DNA of 19,421 bases, taken from Saccoglossus kowalevskii. Its lineage: Eukaryota; Hemichordata; Enteropneusta; Harrimaniidae. Positions within the stretch are counted from its first letter, which is position 1. Each line of letters starts with the position of its first letter. The translations under genes were made by a program, and so were the position numbers. Below are positions 7,790 to 17,223 of the stretch, piece after piece. The stretch spans positions 364,232 to 383,652 of the forward strand of contig NW_003146283.1 in assembly GCF_000003605.2 (NCBI RefSeq). The letters run 5' to 3'. Under the pieces are notes generated by a model, which made no database searches, was not told the origin of the DNA, and was given only the letters and a program-made list of their open reading frames with translations.

Positions 7790-9529
7790 GTTTATATATG
7801 AATAGTTAAATAAAATATGCCACTGTGTTTCAATACTAAGGTAACGTAATCACAGAATGTATTGTCTGGCTACTACGGACGCCGTTAAAGTAAAACTATA
7901 AATACAACTACATTGTAAATAGAAGAAACAACAAATACTCTCACATGAGAAAGAAACACAAAAATAAAATTCACATTAAGCACAATAACAGTGGAAAAGT
8001 AGCCTATTAAACAACCAGGATGGCACTCGAATTAAAAACAAAATCTAAATTAAATGCGTACAAACATTTGCAAACAAAAATCTAAGTACAAAAACATAAA
8101 AAGAAAAACCATATTTGCGGGGTGTATGATGCGCTACAGATTGGCGGGCAGGTTCGCCTGGAGAGATTCACAAAATTTACCCTTTTTTAATAACCCTAAA
8201 CACCGTACGTGCGTAGACGTGACTTTCTGTTTGAAAACCATCCATAATACGAATTTTGTATGGTTTTCAAATTCTAATTCAAGTTCCCCTCATAGGAAAA
8301 CAACAATTACCATGTTTTGCAGTGTGTTCAGGTTGTTTAACAATATTAAATTCTAAAGGCGTTGCCTAAATTGTTTTGCATACCATTACTATTATCATTA
8401 ATCTCAATAGAATCACTCTTCTCAAATCAACAAAAATAAAATTGTACAAAATTGTACAAGTTTGGTTTGTTTCACTTACAATATTGTATTAAATACAAAA
8501 TACTACTTTCATGAGAAAGAGAAGGTTACCCTGGGTAATCTGAACAAAGAGATTTGTAATACAAGTACCATCTATGTATGTGCATACGCAATAGGTTATT
8601 TCTCGTCCATTGCGAAATCTCGCATATTGCGTGAAAGGCGCGAATCGAACGCCAGTCGCAAAAATCGAACGATTTGATTTTGAACTTGAATTTCTTTTTT
8701 ATAGCTCAATGTCAAAATACTGATCTTTGAAAGGAGAATATTGTGATGAGATACCCTTACTTCATCAAAAATGACAACCATCAAATGTGTACAGCTCGGA
8801 GATACTCCTAAAATGTATTCGCGTTTATCAAATCCCATGAAATGTTTTGACGTTACTACGGCGCTCTGGCCTTTGTTTGTTCTCTTCTTTCACTCATAAC
8901 ACGGGATCTCGCAGCGAACGGAAAATTGTATATTCTACATTCTATAATTTAGATAGGAAACACTGTTTGAGGTTGTCTTGACTACTTAGCTGTAAATTAG
9001 TCATTCCATACCAAAATTCACAGCTTACATATATTTCAAATCAAATATTTTATAAGTAGTCAGTCACATAATAGATTCATGGATATGCGATTATTTGAAA
9101 TATTTGACAGTCACCCGTGTTGATATACATTGCATCAACATATGACATCTAGTCTCACAATTACTAGCCTTCCACCAGTATTTCATGCGTAGATTTGTGA
9201 AAACACTTCGCACACGGGAAATGCATTCGATTAGTTGTCACTTACCCGTTACGTCATTTAAAATTTAAAAAAAATAATCTCTCAAAAAATAGCATTTTGA
9301 TTCACGTGCGTTCATATATCACAGACGCTGAGGGCGCGACTTATTTGAAAGATTTATTCGTCCAGCCTGACAATACTAGTAAATGTATATCAATTGACTG
9401 CAGTACTGAAAAAAACTCTAAACATGAACATCCAATCATCCCATCAAGAACAAGAATTTCCAATAAATCACAAATACATATTGTATTGACAAAATATCTG
9501 AAAATTCTAGAGATTATTCTCACTGTTTT
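7790..9529. other. Gene-free AT-rich region
   Basis: No recognisable gene; the reading frames of up to 100 aa have no family features and read like chance ORFs. It contains a strong inverted repeat at 8230-8271. No tRNA-like fold was found around the TTCGA-like words near 8640. Confidence 0.45.
8230..8271. repeat. Perfect 12-bp inverted repeat with 18-nt spacer
   Basis: TTTGAAAACCAT (8230-8241) and ATGGTTTTCAAA (8260-8271) are exact complements. The spacer contains ATAC/GTAT, which could lengthen the pairing with a bulge. It may be a palindromic repeat remnant; no function can be assigned. Confidence 0.7.
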
Positions 9530-9643
9530 TTAAAGGCCAAAATCGTCATGACGCGTGTTCAAATGTTGTGTACGCAAACACTGTTTTTACACACGTTGTA
9601 TTCGTCGCATGGGTCTCACATCGAAAACGACTGTGTCGTTTAA
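9530..9643. mobile_element. 114-bp TTAA-flanked MITE relic, group B
   Basis: Starts TTAAAGGCCAAAATCGTCAT and ends GTGTCGTTTAA. Inside it shares GCGTGTTCAAAT, TTTTACACNCGTTGTAT and the quasi-palindrome ATGGGTCTCA with the complement of the better preserved copy at 18904-19036. Its terminal repeats are decayed, so it is an old copy. Confidence 0.65.
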
Positions 9644-10067
9644 TGAACAGCTCCACATACCGTTCCCTGGGATTGTCACGTGTCAATGGCTGTGCCACGG
9701 TTGTATGCCAGTGTACTCCAATTAAGGAAAGACTAGAATTGATCACCTGCATAATCGAAACTTGGTCTAAACTTGAACAATGTTATGTGGCAAGATGATG
9801 AATTATACTTGAAATAACTTTCTAATCAGTTACACTCTTGTACGTATCATTAGAAACTAACAAAGGTTTTGAATATCCGACGATGTGAACGTTCTTACTT
9901 CTATGTCAGAGGGCGTTATTTATTGGGAAAGTGCAGTCGGCATGTGTATGTACTAACTGATACAACATGTATGCATAATTTTGAACTTAAATGCCCTCTG
10001 CAACACAGAGCATATACATATTAAACGGTATCTCAAAAATGTACTAATATGAACATTTATAGAGAAG
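9644..10067. other. Spacer with no recognisable gene
   Basis: AT-rich sequence without credible coding potential or repeat. Confidence 0.45.
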
Positions 10068-10190
10068 CTAAAGGGCGGCAATCGTCGCGTTGCGCATGTA
10101 CATTTGTGACAAGCGTTGATTTCCCCACAATCCAATGCGCTCTCAAGTTCTAATGGAAATCACAAGTATGAGGTTTGACCTGGGCGCGAC
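10068..10190 (+). mobile_element. Truncated TTAA-type MITE, group A (left half only)
   Basis: TAAAGGGCGGCAATCGTCGC is followed by TTGATTT, CCCACAATCCAATGCGCTC, TATGAGGTTTGACC and GGGCGCGAC. This matches 17224-17340 block for block over about 120 bp, then similarity stops. The other half is absent. A TATAGGGCGACTATGACG word just beyond (about 10201) faintly resembles another terminus. Confidence 0.75.
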
Positions 10191-10196
10191 ATATAA

Positions 10197-10202
10197 TTTA
10201 TT
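10197..10202 (-). terminator. Candidate poly(A) signal for the kelch gene
   Basis: Minus-strand AATAAA about 285 bp past the kelch stop codon and immediately beside the broken end of the MITE relic at 10068-10190. It is the nearest canonical hexamer I see downstream of the gene. Confidence 0.35.
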
Positions 10203-10483
10203 TATAGGGCGACTATGACGAGGTCAATCTACCCATTGTATATGTGTCCAATTATATATAGGTTACTAGTATTACACAATTATCAACATTACAATCAATA
10301 TTCATAACAAGTGACACTAAACCAAATAAACATTGACAGAATTATTAATTCCCTCTTGGACCCAAAGTTTCGGTGGAAATCGTTGGCGGGTGCCAAGGTA
10401 CTGTTGCCCCTTAGATATAAGACCCTCAAAACAGGCATCTGGAAAATAAATTCCCACTCGACCCTATAATCTTATTCCTGGGC
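10203..10483 (-). other. Presumed kelch 3'UTR
   Basis: Stretch between the stop codon (10484-10486) and the AATAAA at 10197-10202; no coding content seen. Confidence 0.4.
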
Positions 10484-12034
10484 CTAAACAAGTACCTTGG
10501 CTACTTTCAACAAGTAATCGGGAACAAGAAGAGGGAAGACGTGCAGCGGTGACAAACCATCTGGCAGTCTCGTCAATGTTACCAGTTTGCTGCTATCAAC
10601 CTGGTATTTTACTACCAAGTTCTCTTCCGTGTATAAGACGTTTCCTCCAACCACAGTGACTTGATATTGCGTTACCACTTTGGGAGCTGTCTTCAGATGT
10701 TGGACATACTTGCCAGTGATTGGATCGTAGCTAATGAGCATGCACTGTGACCAGCCTCCGTGCGCGAGATAGAGCTTGAGATAGATCCACACTCTTTCAA
10801 CGTCGCAAATAACCCGTACTCCGTCCAGTATGGTGTGTCGCGATACGCCAAGTATTTTGCACACATCCATGATTGGATGTGTTGTCCACTGTTGATTGGT
10901 GACGTCATACACGTACATATGTAAATGATTTGATTTATTTGCTCGATATGACGCGCTAATTAAATAGACTTTGTTCTCGTTGCTATCCACATCTATCTCC
11001 CAGCATTTTTTCTCAAACTCTGGAGGGCGTGGTTTAACAACCCATGTGTCGTCGTCCGGATTGTAATACCAACAGACGACGGAGTCCGTGTCCAATTTGT
11101 CATCTTTCAGTTTAAAGAACGCGTACACGCCATTGCTGGCTGTGAAAAGACACCACGTGGGCAACGTTGCTATTGGTAACGGTTGGCATACCTGCCACTG
11201 ACCAGTTCTGGTGTCATAACGTTGAATAGTGATGTAGCATTTGGTTCTTTGGTTCACAGCAGACTCGCCAGCTAAGCAGTTATCAATCACATAAACATAA
11301 CTTCCACTGGCTAACACTTTGACGTTGAAGATCGCCCTCATGCGTTGACTCGGCACGAAATACAGCACCTTCCAAGTCATTTCTCGCTCATCATAGAACG
11401 TCACAATTTCATCCCGACCTTCGCCTTTCGTGTCGTTACCACGGCGACCAGCTACTGCAAGAACTTCTTTCAGGAATTCTGTTTCAAGATGAACCAGGCG
11501 TCTTGGAATTGGAAATTTATTTCGAAACTTCTGAGCGAGACGTTTCCTCTGCTTCCGTTTGATGAACCGCCAATGGCTGGTCACAAATGCAAGAACGTTC
11601 TCGTAAAAACACGGATAGTTGTCTGAAAGTTCGAGATATAACTCCCACGATTCGATGTCAAACAATCTGTAGATGGTTTTTAAAAACGATGGAATTTGAA
11701 GATAGTCGGCAGCTACTGCAATTTCCACCATTTTAGACTTCCTGATCCGCACGTCACCGTAGTAGATGAATTTCAGAAGCGCATAAAATGCATACGTAGT
11801 CGGAACATGTCCCTTCAAAACTATGACGTCTTTGACAATGTGGCTATTCCGCACACCGAAGTTAAGCATAGCTCGAAAATACTCGCAGTTATCTCTAAGA
11901 ACTGCCTGATGGGCTAAAAATAAAGTTTTGCCGACTTGAATTTTTAAGTCTGTCTCAATATCCTTGGTATCTTGATTTGAAAAAGAATATACTTGCACAT
12001 TCTGTCTGTCTTCATTCTGTTCGAAGACTTGCAT
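10484..12034 (-). CDS. BTB-BACK-kelch domain protein (KLHL-like)
   Basis: Uninterrupted 516-aa frame. The BTB/POZ domain spans residues 30-125, with the hallmarks LAHQAVL (His42), EYFRAML, ALLKFIYYGDV and AADYLQIPSFL. A BACK-like helical linker follows (about 130-235, with YENVLAFVTSHW and a basic RKQRKR stretch). A C-terminal kelch-type propeller occupies about 240-510, with blade-end motifs YDTRTGQW (273), WYYNPDDDTW (322), YDVTNQQW (376) and YDPITGKY (436). The double glycines usual in kelch repeats are mostly missing, so the blades are divergent. Length is slightly below the usual 550-650 aa. Such proteins typically bring substrates to Cullin-3 ubiquitin ligases; that role is inferred. 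The ATG at 12034 is the first in frame. An in-frame TAG lies at 12077-12079, which also forms the end of a good 3' splice signal, so an upstream exon cannot be excluded. Confidence 0.88.
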   Translation of the reverse strand: MQVFEQNEDRQNVQVYSFSNQDTKDIETDLKIQVGKTLFLAHQAVLRDNCEYFRAMLNFGVRNSHIVKDVIVLKGHVPTTYAFYALLKFIYYGDVRIRKSKMVEIAVAADYLQIPSFLKTIYRLFDIESWELYLELSDNYPCFYENVLAFVTSHWRFIKRKQRKRLAQKFRNKFPIPRRLVHLETEFLKEVLAVAGRRGNDTKGEGRDEIVTFYDEREMTWKVLYFVPSQRMRAIFNVKVLASGSYVYVIDNCLAGESAVNQRTKCYITIQRYDTRTGQWQVCQPLPIATLPTWCLFTASNGVYAFFKLKDDKLDTDSVVCWYYNPDDDTWVVKPRPPEFEKKCWEIDVDSNENKVYLISASYRANKSNHLHMYVYDVTNQQWTTHPIMDVCKILGVSRHTILDGVRVICDVERVWIYLKLYLAHGGWSQCMLISYDPITGKYVQHLKTAPKVVTQYQVTVVGGNVLYTEENLVVKYQVDSSKLVTLTRLPDGLSPLHVFPLLVPDYLLKVAKVLV

Positions 12035-12076
12035 AGTATGTCGACTTATTGACGCCAATACGACTTCTCTTTTTTC

Positions 12077-12095
12077 CTAGTAGAGAGAAATAAGT
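12077..12095 (-). promoter_or_regulatory. Candidate 3' splice site upstream of the kelch start
   Basis: The minus strand reads a pyrimidine-rich tract TTATTTCTCTCTACTAG directly before GAAAAAAGAG, 42 bp upstream of the kelch ATG. Possible matching donors further up are GTGAGT (12131-12136) and GTAAGA (12207-12212), implying a small 5'UTR intron; a more distant donor is also possible. Confidence 0.35.
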
Positions 12096-13022
12096 TTGTT
12101 TTAATATTCAGCTCGCAGAAAAAACATATAACTCACGTACAACAATAATGTTGATTAAGGTATAGATGCAGGTTCGTGGACACTCAGAATGATTTTTTTT
12201 TCTTTTTCTTACTCAGACAGTTTTGGCTAGATAGTGTTAAAATTTCGGAGCTTTGTCAATGTTGGAGCATACTCAAAAAAAAGTTTTAAAATTTAGGGAA
12301 CCGAGGCACGCGTATGTTATTAAAAGTCGCGAAAGTTTGTTTACGTTGCTCTTTGATTGACAAGTCACTCTTGATGTTATATACAAATGAGTTGCTGGCC
12401 GTCTCGTCTGTAGTTGAATGAAACCTGCCTCGATTTACAATAATTTCCCTTCTAATGCGATTTCTTTACGAATTTGTCAGCGGCATTTGAGCGATTGAGT
12501 AGAGAAAATGGAAATAGCCGCTGTGTAGCAAAATATTGTGGCCTATTTCAACCGGGTTGTCTAACTGAAACTAGAATATGCTGAACTTCGCACGGGATCG
12601 CGAAAAACTGCGTCATACCGAACACTATACTATAGAGGGCGCTTCTACCCATTCCAGGTAAAGCGCCACCAAGTGACCGAACAAATCAATAAAATATAAT
12701 AAGTGCGACATCGCGAATAAACTGTCACAAACATGTACGTTTTATTCTGCTATTAATAGCAATGAGTTATTTTCAAAATATAAAGGCACCACCCACATCA
12801 TGAGTGTCCCCACTATTTTAAAAACTACTTTTTGCGTGATGTGCTTTTATTTCAAACTGTTATGCTAGCAGAATAACCAGGTCTTTGATTTGATTGTAGA
12901 TTTTTAACCTTGACCAGGTATTAGTATAGACACCCAATCTGCTCTATACACCGTGACCTCTTCCTATGATCTATATATCCTCGCTGGGAACGGGGAAGCA
13001 CGTACTGCCGTGTTGACCGGAA
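12096..13022. other. Upstream flank of the kelch gene
   Basis: No recognisable ORF. It holds a compact stem-loop at 12638-12667 and AT-rich DNA. The kelch transcription start is presumably here or beyond, but no core promoter is evident. Confidence 0.4.
12638..12667. repeat. 30-nt stem-loop
   Basis: GGCGCTT and AAGCGCC pair, and inside them TACC pairs with GGTA after a single-base bulge, leaving a 7-nt loop. This is an 11-bp stem, the tightest small hairpin in the kelch upstream region. Confidence 0.6.
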
Positions 13023-13195
13023 CAAAGGCATGGCAACTGAATTGCATATTATAGTTGAATTTCACAATGTGCCCCAACACAAGGCCATTGCAGCTGAAAT
13101 TCACAATTTGCACCAACATAAGGCCAATGCAGCTGAAATTCGCAATGTGCTCCAACACAAGGCCATTGCAGCTGAAATTCGCAACTTTTTACAAA
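13023..13195. repeat. 39-bp minisatellite (13-codon period)
   Basis: Clear units start with AAGGCCA at 13081, 13120 and 13159. They read AAGGCCATTGCAGCTGAAAT, then TCACAAT and a CAACA spacer. More degenerate copies extend left to about 13023 and a partial one right to about 13195. Because 39 is a multiple of three, the array is open on both strands. The plus frame (13030-13245) gives a repeat of the form QHKAIAAEIRNVL and the minus frame gives a hydrophobic/cysteine version. No family match or splice context supports a real gene, so it is annotated as a repeat. Confidence 0.85.
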
Positions 13196-13288
13196 ATATC
13201 ATAGGGCACCACGATTATTATGCAGCGTACGTTTTGTGTAAATAATTTTGCACGCGTTCTATACGTCACGTGGGAACACGTCGCGGCG

Positions 13289-13319
13289 ACTGTGATGCTT
13301 TACATGCTGCCATCACAGT
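13289..13319. repeat. 9-bp hairpin beside a MITE
   Basis: ACTGTGATG (13289-13297) and CATCACAGT (13311-13319) are exact complements separated by 13 nt, ending nine bases before the TTAA of the element at 13328. Confidence 0.6.
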
Positions 13320-13327
13320 ACTGCGGC

Positions 13328-13603
13328 TTAAAGGGCGGTAGTCGTCGCGCCGCGCATGTCCGAGATATGGGTCTCACATAAACAAAGATGGCGATTTTGA
13401 CTGTTGCGCACACCAACGATTACATGCTGAGAGGTTACCATGCTTCAATTAATTTTTTTTTTTTTGGTGTTTGAAAGGTATCGAAGGAGTCGTCGGCGGT
13501 AATTAGTGACAAAATTCGTACACGTGATTTAATTAGAAAAGCGAATTGGATTATAGGAAAATCAATATCGCACGTGCGCGGCGCGACGACTGCCGCCTTT
13601 TAA
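13328..13603. mobile_element. 276-bp TTAA-flanked MITE, group A
   Basis: Left end TTAAAGGGCGGTAGTCGTCG continues CGCCGCGCATG. The right end, read on the opposite strand, is TTAAAAGGCGGCAGTCGTCG continuing CGCCGCGCACG. The inverted repeats are about 30 bp and nearly perfect, with TTAA at both ends. The interior carries GATATGGGTCTCACATAAAC, AAAGATGGCG and GGAGTCGTCGGCGGTAAT, all shared with the copy at 17224-17523 in inverse orientation. There is no ORF, so it is non-autonomous. TTAA targets suggest mobilisation by a piggyBac-like transposase. Confidence 0.85.
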
Positions 13604-13723
13604 GGGAAAATTGGTATCACCAAATCTTGTCAGACTATGTAGGCTGAAGCAGATTAAATTATTCAATTTCATGAGAACATGTGATAGATGTTCGAATCAA
13701 AGCACGCCGTAGAATTTGAGGTA

Positions 13724-13808
13724 TGACGTCATATTTGTGTGGGAAGACGTCATCAAATACGCCATTTTGTTGACCCCTGTTTGTAGCTAAGTGCCCTATA
13801 ACCAATCA
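13724..13808 (-). promoter_or_regulatory. Candidate promoter-like cluster: CRE, CRE-like, ATGGCG and CCAAT motifs
   Basis: A perfect TGACGTCA (13724-13731), a second GACGTCA (13746-13752), a GCCATTTTG word (AAAATGGCG-like on the minus strand, about 13761-13769) and AACCAATCA (13800-13808, an NF-Y-type CCAAT box) lie within 85 bp. Read on the minus strand the order is CCAAT, ATGGCG, CRE, CRE, pointing toward the kelch gene 1.7 kb away. This is motif matching only. Confidence 0.3.
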
Positions 13809-15448
13809 CTGAAATAGACATCTTAATACATATTTGCGACACAAACACTTGTTGAACAAATGTTATTCTTTTGTTGGAAATGGCGATTATCTCACTTTGT
13901 AATAAAACAAAACTTTTTATCGCGTCTGAGCGTGTTTTCTGCGTGTGTCAATACAAAAACAAGCTTATACAAATCAATCTGTCTGGCGCCACGTGTTGAT
14001 AGCACACTGTGTAACATATGTATCAGGTATATACATACAGACACAGCTGTAAAAATAATCAAAATAGTCACAATATTTTGCTGTTTGAATATTGAGTCAT
14101 TCGGTAAAATAGCGATGTCAAACATACGGAAATTGGAAACTGACGTGTGGTGCAATTCAGAACTATAATTAAAATCAAAGACATAATATATCCAGTGCCT
14201 CTGTATTGTAACAGTGATGCCAATCACGTCTGTTCAATGGTAGGTGGCGACGGGGACATGTTTTGACTTTAAGCAAAATTTGTTATCATATTCACTCTAT
14301 TTCAAATTTCTTGAAACAATGCGTTTTTTGGTAGTGCCTTACTGTGCGCGAAAATAACATAATCAAGTCTAAGAACAAGGTTGAGCTAAACAGACCTACA
14401 CGAGGAGAAATGCCTAATATCATACACATTACTCGTATTCTCCTAGGGAAAGCATTCCTCAATTAGCCTATTAATCCCACGCCCACGCACAACATTTCAG
14501 ATGGGAACTAAATAATATAACTTAGTGAACCCAGACGCATTTTATTGTTTTAGACGGCACAAGTTATATGCTGTCATAATGATCGCCGTCGATTATGATG
14601 GAGGTATAGAGGTTAGATATGTGTAAGGCATTGTGGTGACAGAAATTCACGGTGGGAGCTATATGCGTTGGGCATCGTGGTGACAGGGGTGGGGGCTAAT
14701 ATATGTGTTGATAAACGAAACATACATATTTCAATATGATCTCAGACTACAAAAAAGATGTAGTTTGAATTTCTATTGTTAAACTGTGTTCGATGGACTG
14801 GTTTTAAACATACGTATGTGTACTTTGATAGATTCTCCTGTCGAGTCGACAGATGAATAGGCACACAAGTCATTTCGACCCGCTTGCCTCACCGGCACAT
14901 GACTTATTAAGGTGAACAAGGGATGTGCAGTTGCTTATCCAACTTCTCGCCCGACTAACGCTCATAGTCCCATTGGTATAGAAACCGCCACGTGTAAGAC
15001 GACCTCAGTGGGCGCAGCTTTAATGCGTCAGTTGTTCTGCAGAAACCGCTACTCTTTGCGACAGGAACAACTGGATGAGAGCGGAACCCACAATCTCCCT
15101 GATATAGTGGGCGGATACGCTAACAATTGTTGCCACGTATCAGGTGTACTTTGGGTGGATATTAAATCACGTGATCTACTATCTGCGTAACCCGGATGTG
15201 AACGTATTAGGATAATGCCATCCACGATTTTGGAAAATAATTTTCTTTAAGAACTGCGCGAAAAAGTACTAACATTTTTAGAATAATAGTTCAACGGGTT
15301 ATTAATTGAAACTGTAACGAGTGTAGATAAGCTTGGTGCAATAAAAACGTTCATATGAATATGAGGCAGACGGAGTTTTAAACGGATGTGCTTTAACCGG
15401 GGGTTGATGAAGTGGCGAATTTTCATGTGATCTTGTCGAGTTGAGCAA

Positions 15449-15460
15449 CCCCCCCCCCCC
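15449..15460. repeat. C12 homopolymer
   Basis: Twelve consecutive C residues in non-coding DNA; not bounded by visible inverted repeats, unlike the C12 run at 16877-16888. Confidence 0.9.
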
Positions 15461-16389
15461 ACCAACGTCGACGTCACCAGTCATACTGAACAAATATTTT
15501 TTTTAAGTGCTGTGGACAATATGCTCCTTGTTTTCATAAAACGGCGCCCGAGTCAAAAGATCACAATATTCAAAAATCTAAATCAGATTTATTCGTGAGA
15601 ATTGCTGGTACATCATTCAACTCGCATGAATGAGTTACCATGGGAACATGAATAAACATGAACTATGTTTTATTATGGTATTAAGGTTTTGTCTATAATG
15701 TCGTCGATTTATACGGTGACAACAAACTAGAAACATGTTTTTACGTGACATATGTGATCAGCAATGAATTATTCATAAAATAAAATATAACTTATGTATA
15801 GTAGCAAACAATTGTAGGCGTGATGTCGTATACATATCTCCACCTTCATTCTGCATTTTTTAAATATTTTTCCACGAGGATGACGTACGATTAGTGAAGA
15901 AGTGGAATTCACGAAATTATCTATATTTGCATATCACGTGTGTAGGTTTGAAAAAAAAAAAACAGACACGGAAGAAATTTGTTTTATATCCGAAACTGAT
16001 TGACTACGCAATTGGTGTACTAGTATACATTATTCATTGGGGTTTTAATTTTCCAGTCGATTTCAAAGCTCACGTTACGTTGACAACCGCTAAATGATTA
16101 ATTTCGCACATATTTTAATTATTTCTCTGGTTTTCCATCCATAATAATAAAAAAGGGGGTTCGTCTCCAAATATATTTTTGATAGCATTGCATTTCAGTC
16201 GACACGTGAGAAAACAACACAATGTGAGCCCGTGACCATATGGTATCTTGAAATAAACATTGTTACTTTACAATCAATACTGTTGCACGCGATTCGGAAA
16301 GATTCTCTGTAAGCCCAACACCCATTTTAGACAAGAAATCTTGACCCCTTTCAAAAATGACCGCGAATTGTTTGTTTTATTTTAAAACG

Positions 16390-16498
16390 CCAGTGTCGCC
16401 ATGCAGTACGCCCCACACGTCGTGCAGCGCGCCACATCATGGAGTATACCACTGTCGTCATGCAATACGCCGCAGTCATTTTGCAGCGCACCATAATC
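16390..16498. repeat. Degenerate 21-22-bp satellite array, left part
   Basis: Repeats of the form CAGTCGTCATGCAGYRCGCCA: CAGTGTCGCCATGCAGTACG, CACGTCGTGCAGCGCGCCA, CTGTCGTCATGCAATACGC, CAGTCATTTTGCAGCGCACC. It continues in the same orientation after 16890, so the element between looks like an insertion. Confidence 0.7.
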
Positions 16499-16889
16499 CG
16501 GCTGGGGGTGGCTACTTCCACATTAAGTGGGTAAGGGTGTGAAGCCCACCTCTCGAAAACCATACTCACTTCTAAACCATTGTTTTTTATATTTATATAC
16601 CCACTTCTAAACACAAGTGTTTTCAGCGAAAAAAACAACACCCAGCTCACAACTTTCGCAACCAGTGAGCGCATCCGGGCAATGCATTTATTCATTATTC
16701 ATTTTAATGCCTTTTCCGGTATTTGGCTTTGAATATAAGGACCTGTGAAAAAGTAAATAAATGCTACACATTTTAAACCAAACCATTGATAAATGGCTAC
16801 CCACTTCCAAACAAAATAACGTGAAATGACACCCCAGTCGGGCGGCACATACCCGTATTGCACTTTATGGAAGTAGCCCCCCCCCCCCG
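16499..16889. mobile_element. 391-bp inverted-repeat element inserted in the satellite
   Basis: Left end GGGGGTGGCTACTTCCA (outermost CGGCT precedes it) and right end TGGAAGTAGC followed by C12 and G form terminal inverted repeats of about 20 bp. The direct repeat ACCATAATC flanks both sides exactly (16490-16498 and 16890-16898), as expected of an 8-9-bp target-site duplication (hAT- or Mutator-like). Internally TACYCACTTCYAAAC occurs three times (16563, 16598, 16798). There is no transposase ORF. Confidence 0.7.
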
Positions 16890-17118
16890 ACCATAATCAC
16901 CATACGGTCAGCACAGTCACCACGCAGCACGCAACAGTCACCAAGCAGTACGGCAACATTTAATTCATCGGGCAGGAGTGTCACAGCTGTCATACAGTCA
17001 CCACAGTCCTCGTGCAGCGTGTTACGGTCGTCATGCAGCGCCACAGTCATCGCACAGCGCGCCACAGACGTCAGGCAGTGCACCACAGTCAGAATGTACG
17101 ACTCCACAGACGTCACGA
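16890..17118. repeat. Degenerate 21-22-bp satellite array, right part
   Basis: Continues the left array in direct orientation, for example CAGTCACCACGCAGCACGCA, CAGTCATCGCACAGCGCGCC and CAGACGTCAGGCAGTGCACC at 21-bp spacing. A few units are decayed around 16950-16990. A 103-aa minus-strand frame over this array is cysteine-rich only because of the repeat and is not called a gene. Confidence 0.7.
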
Positions 17119-17223
17119 AGCGTTTGTTTGAATTGTTTGTAAACAAGTGTATTTTACACACGTTGTATCCATACATGGAAGTCGTGTTGAAAATGACACG
17201 GCGCTACGACTATGGCATTTTAA
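17119..17223. mobile_element. TTAA-type MITE relic, group B, left end missing
   Basis: Contains GTTTGAATTGTTTGTAAACA, GTATTTTACACACGTTGTAT and a decayed right end (CTACGACTATGGCATTTTAA), in the same order as the complement of the copy at 18904-19036. Its terminal TTAA (17220-17223) directly touches the TTAA of the next element, giving TTAATTAA. The left terminus is lost against the satellite. Confidence 0.6.

Larger units (their letters stand above)
13604..16389. other. Large gene-free region
   Basis: No recognisable gene on either strand; frames up to about 110 aa show no domain features. It contains a CRE/CCAAT motif cluster (13724-13808), a degenerate 44-bp-spaced repeat near 14600-14700 (two GTGGTGAC words at 14633 and 14677), a C12 run at 15449-15460 and an A-rich tract near 15952. 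Confidence 0.45.

Noticed and set aside
8630-8660. tRNA-like TTCGA words near 8640
   Set aside because: No acceptor stem, D-arm or anticodon arm can be assembled around them.
9020-9110. ATTTCAAATAA-type inverted words
   Set aside because: Short, AT-rich and imperfect; expected by chance at this composition.
12056-12058. Upstream TTG as start of the kelch protein
   Set aside because: Non-ATG codon; the ATG at 12034 precedes the complete BTB domain.
13892-14227. Overlapping 102- and 111-aa ORFs on opposite strands
   Set aside because: Neither shows a domain, and the opposing frames are mutual shadows in AT-rich DNA.
14912-15190. 92-aa plus-strand ORF
   Set aside because: Composition looks like random translation, no recognised motif, splice context or repeat support.
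16865-17176. 103-aa Cys-rich minus-strand ORF
   Set aside because: It spans the 21-bp satellite and a MITE relic; the apparent pattern comes from the repeat.
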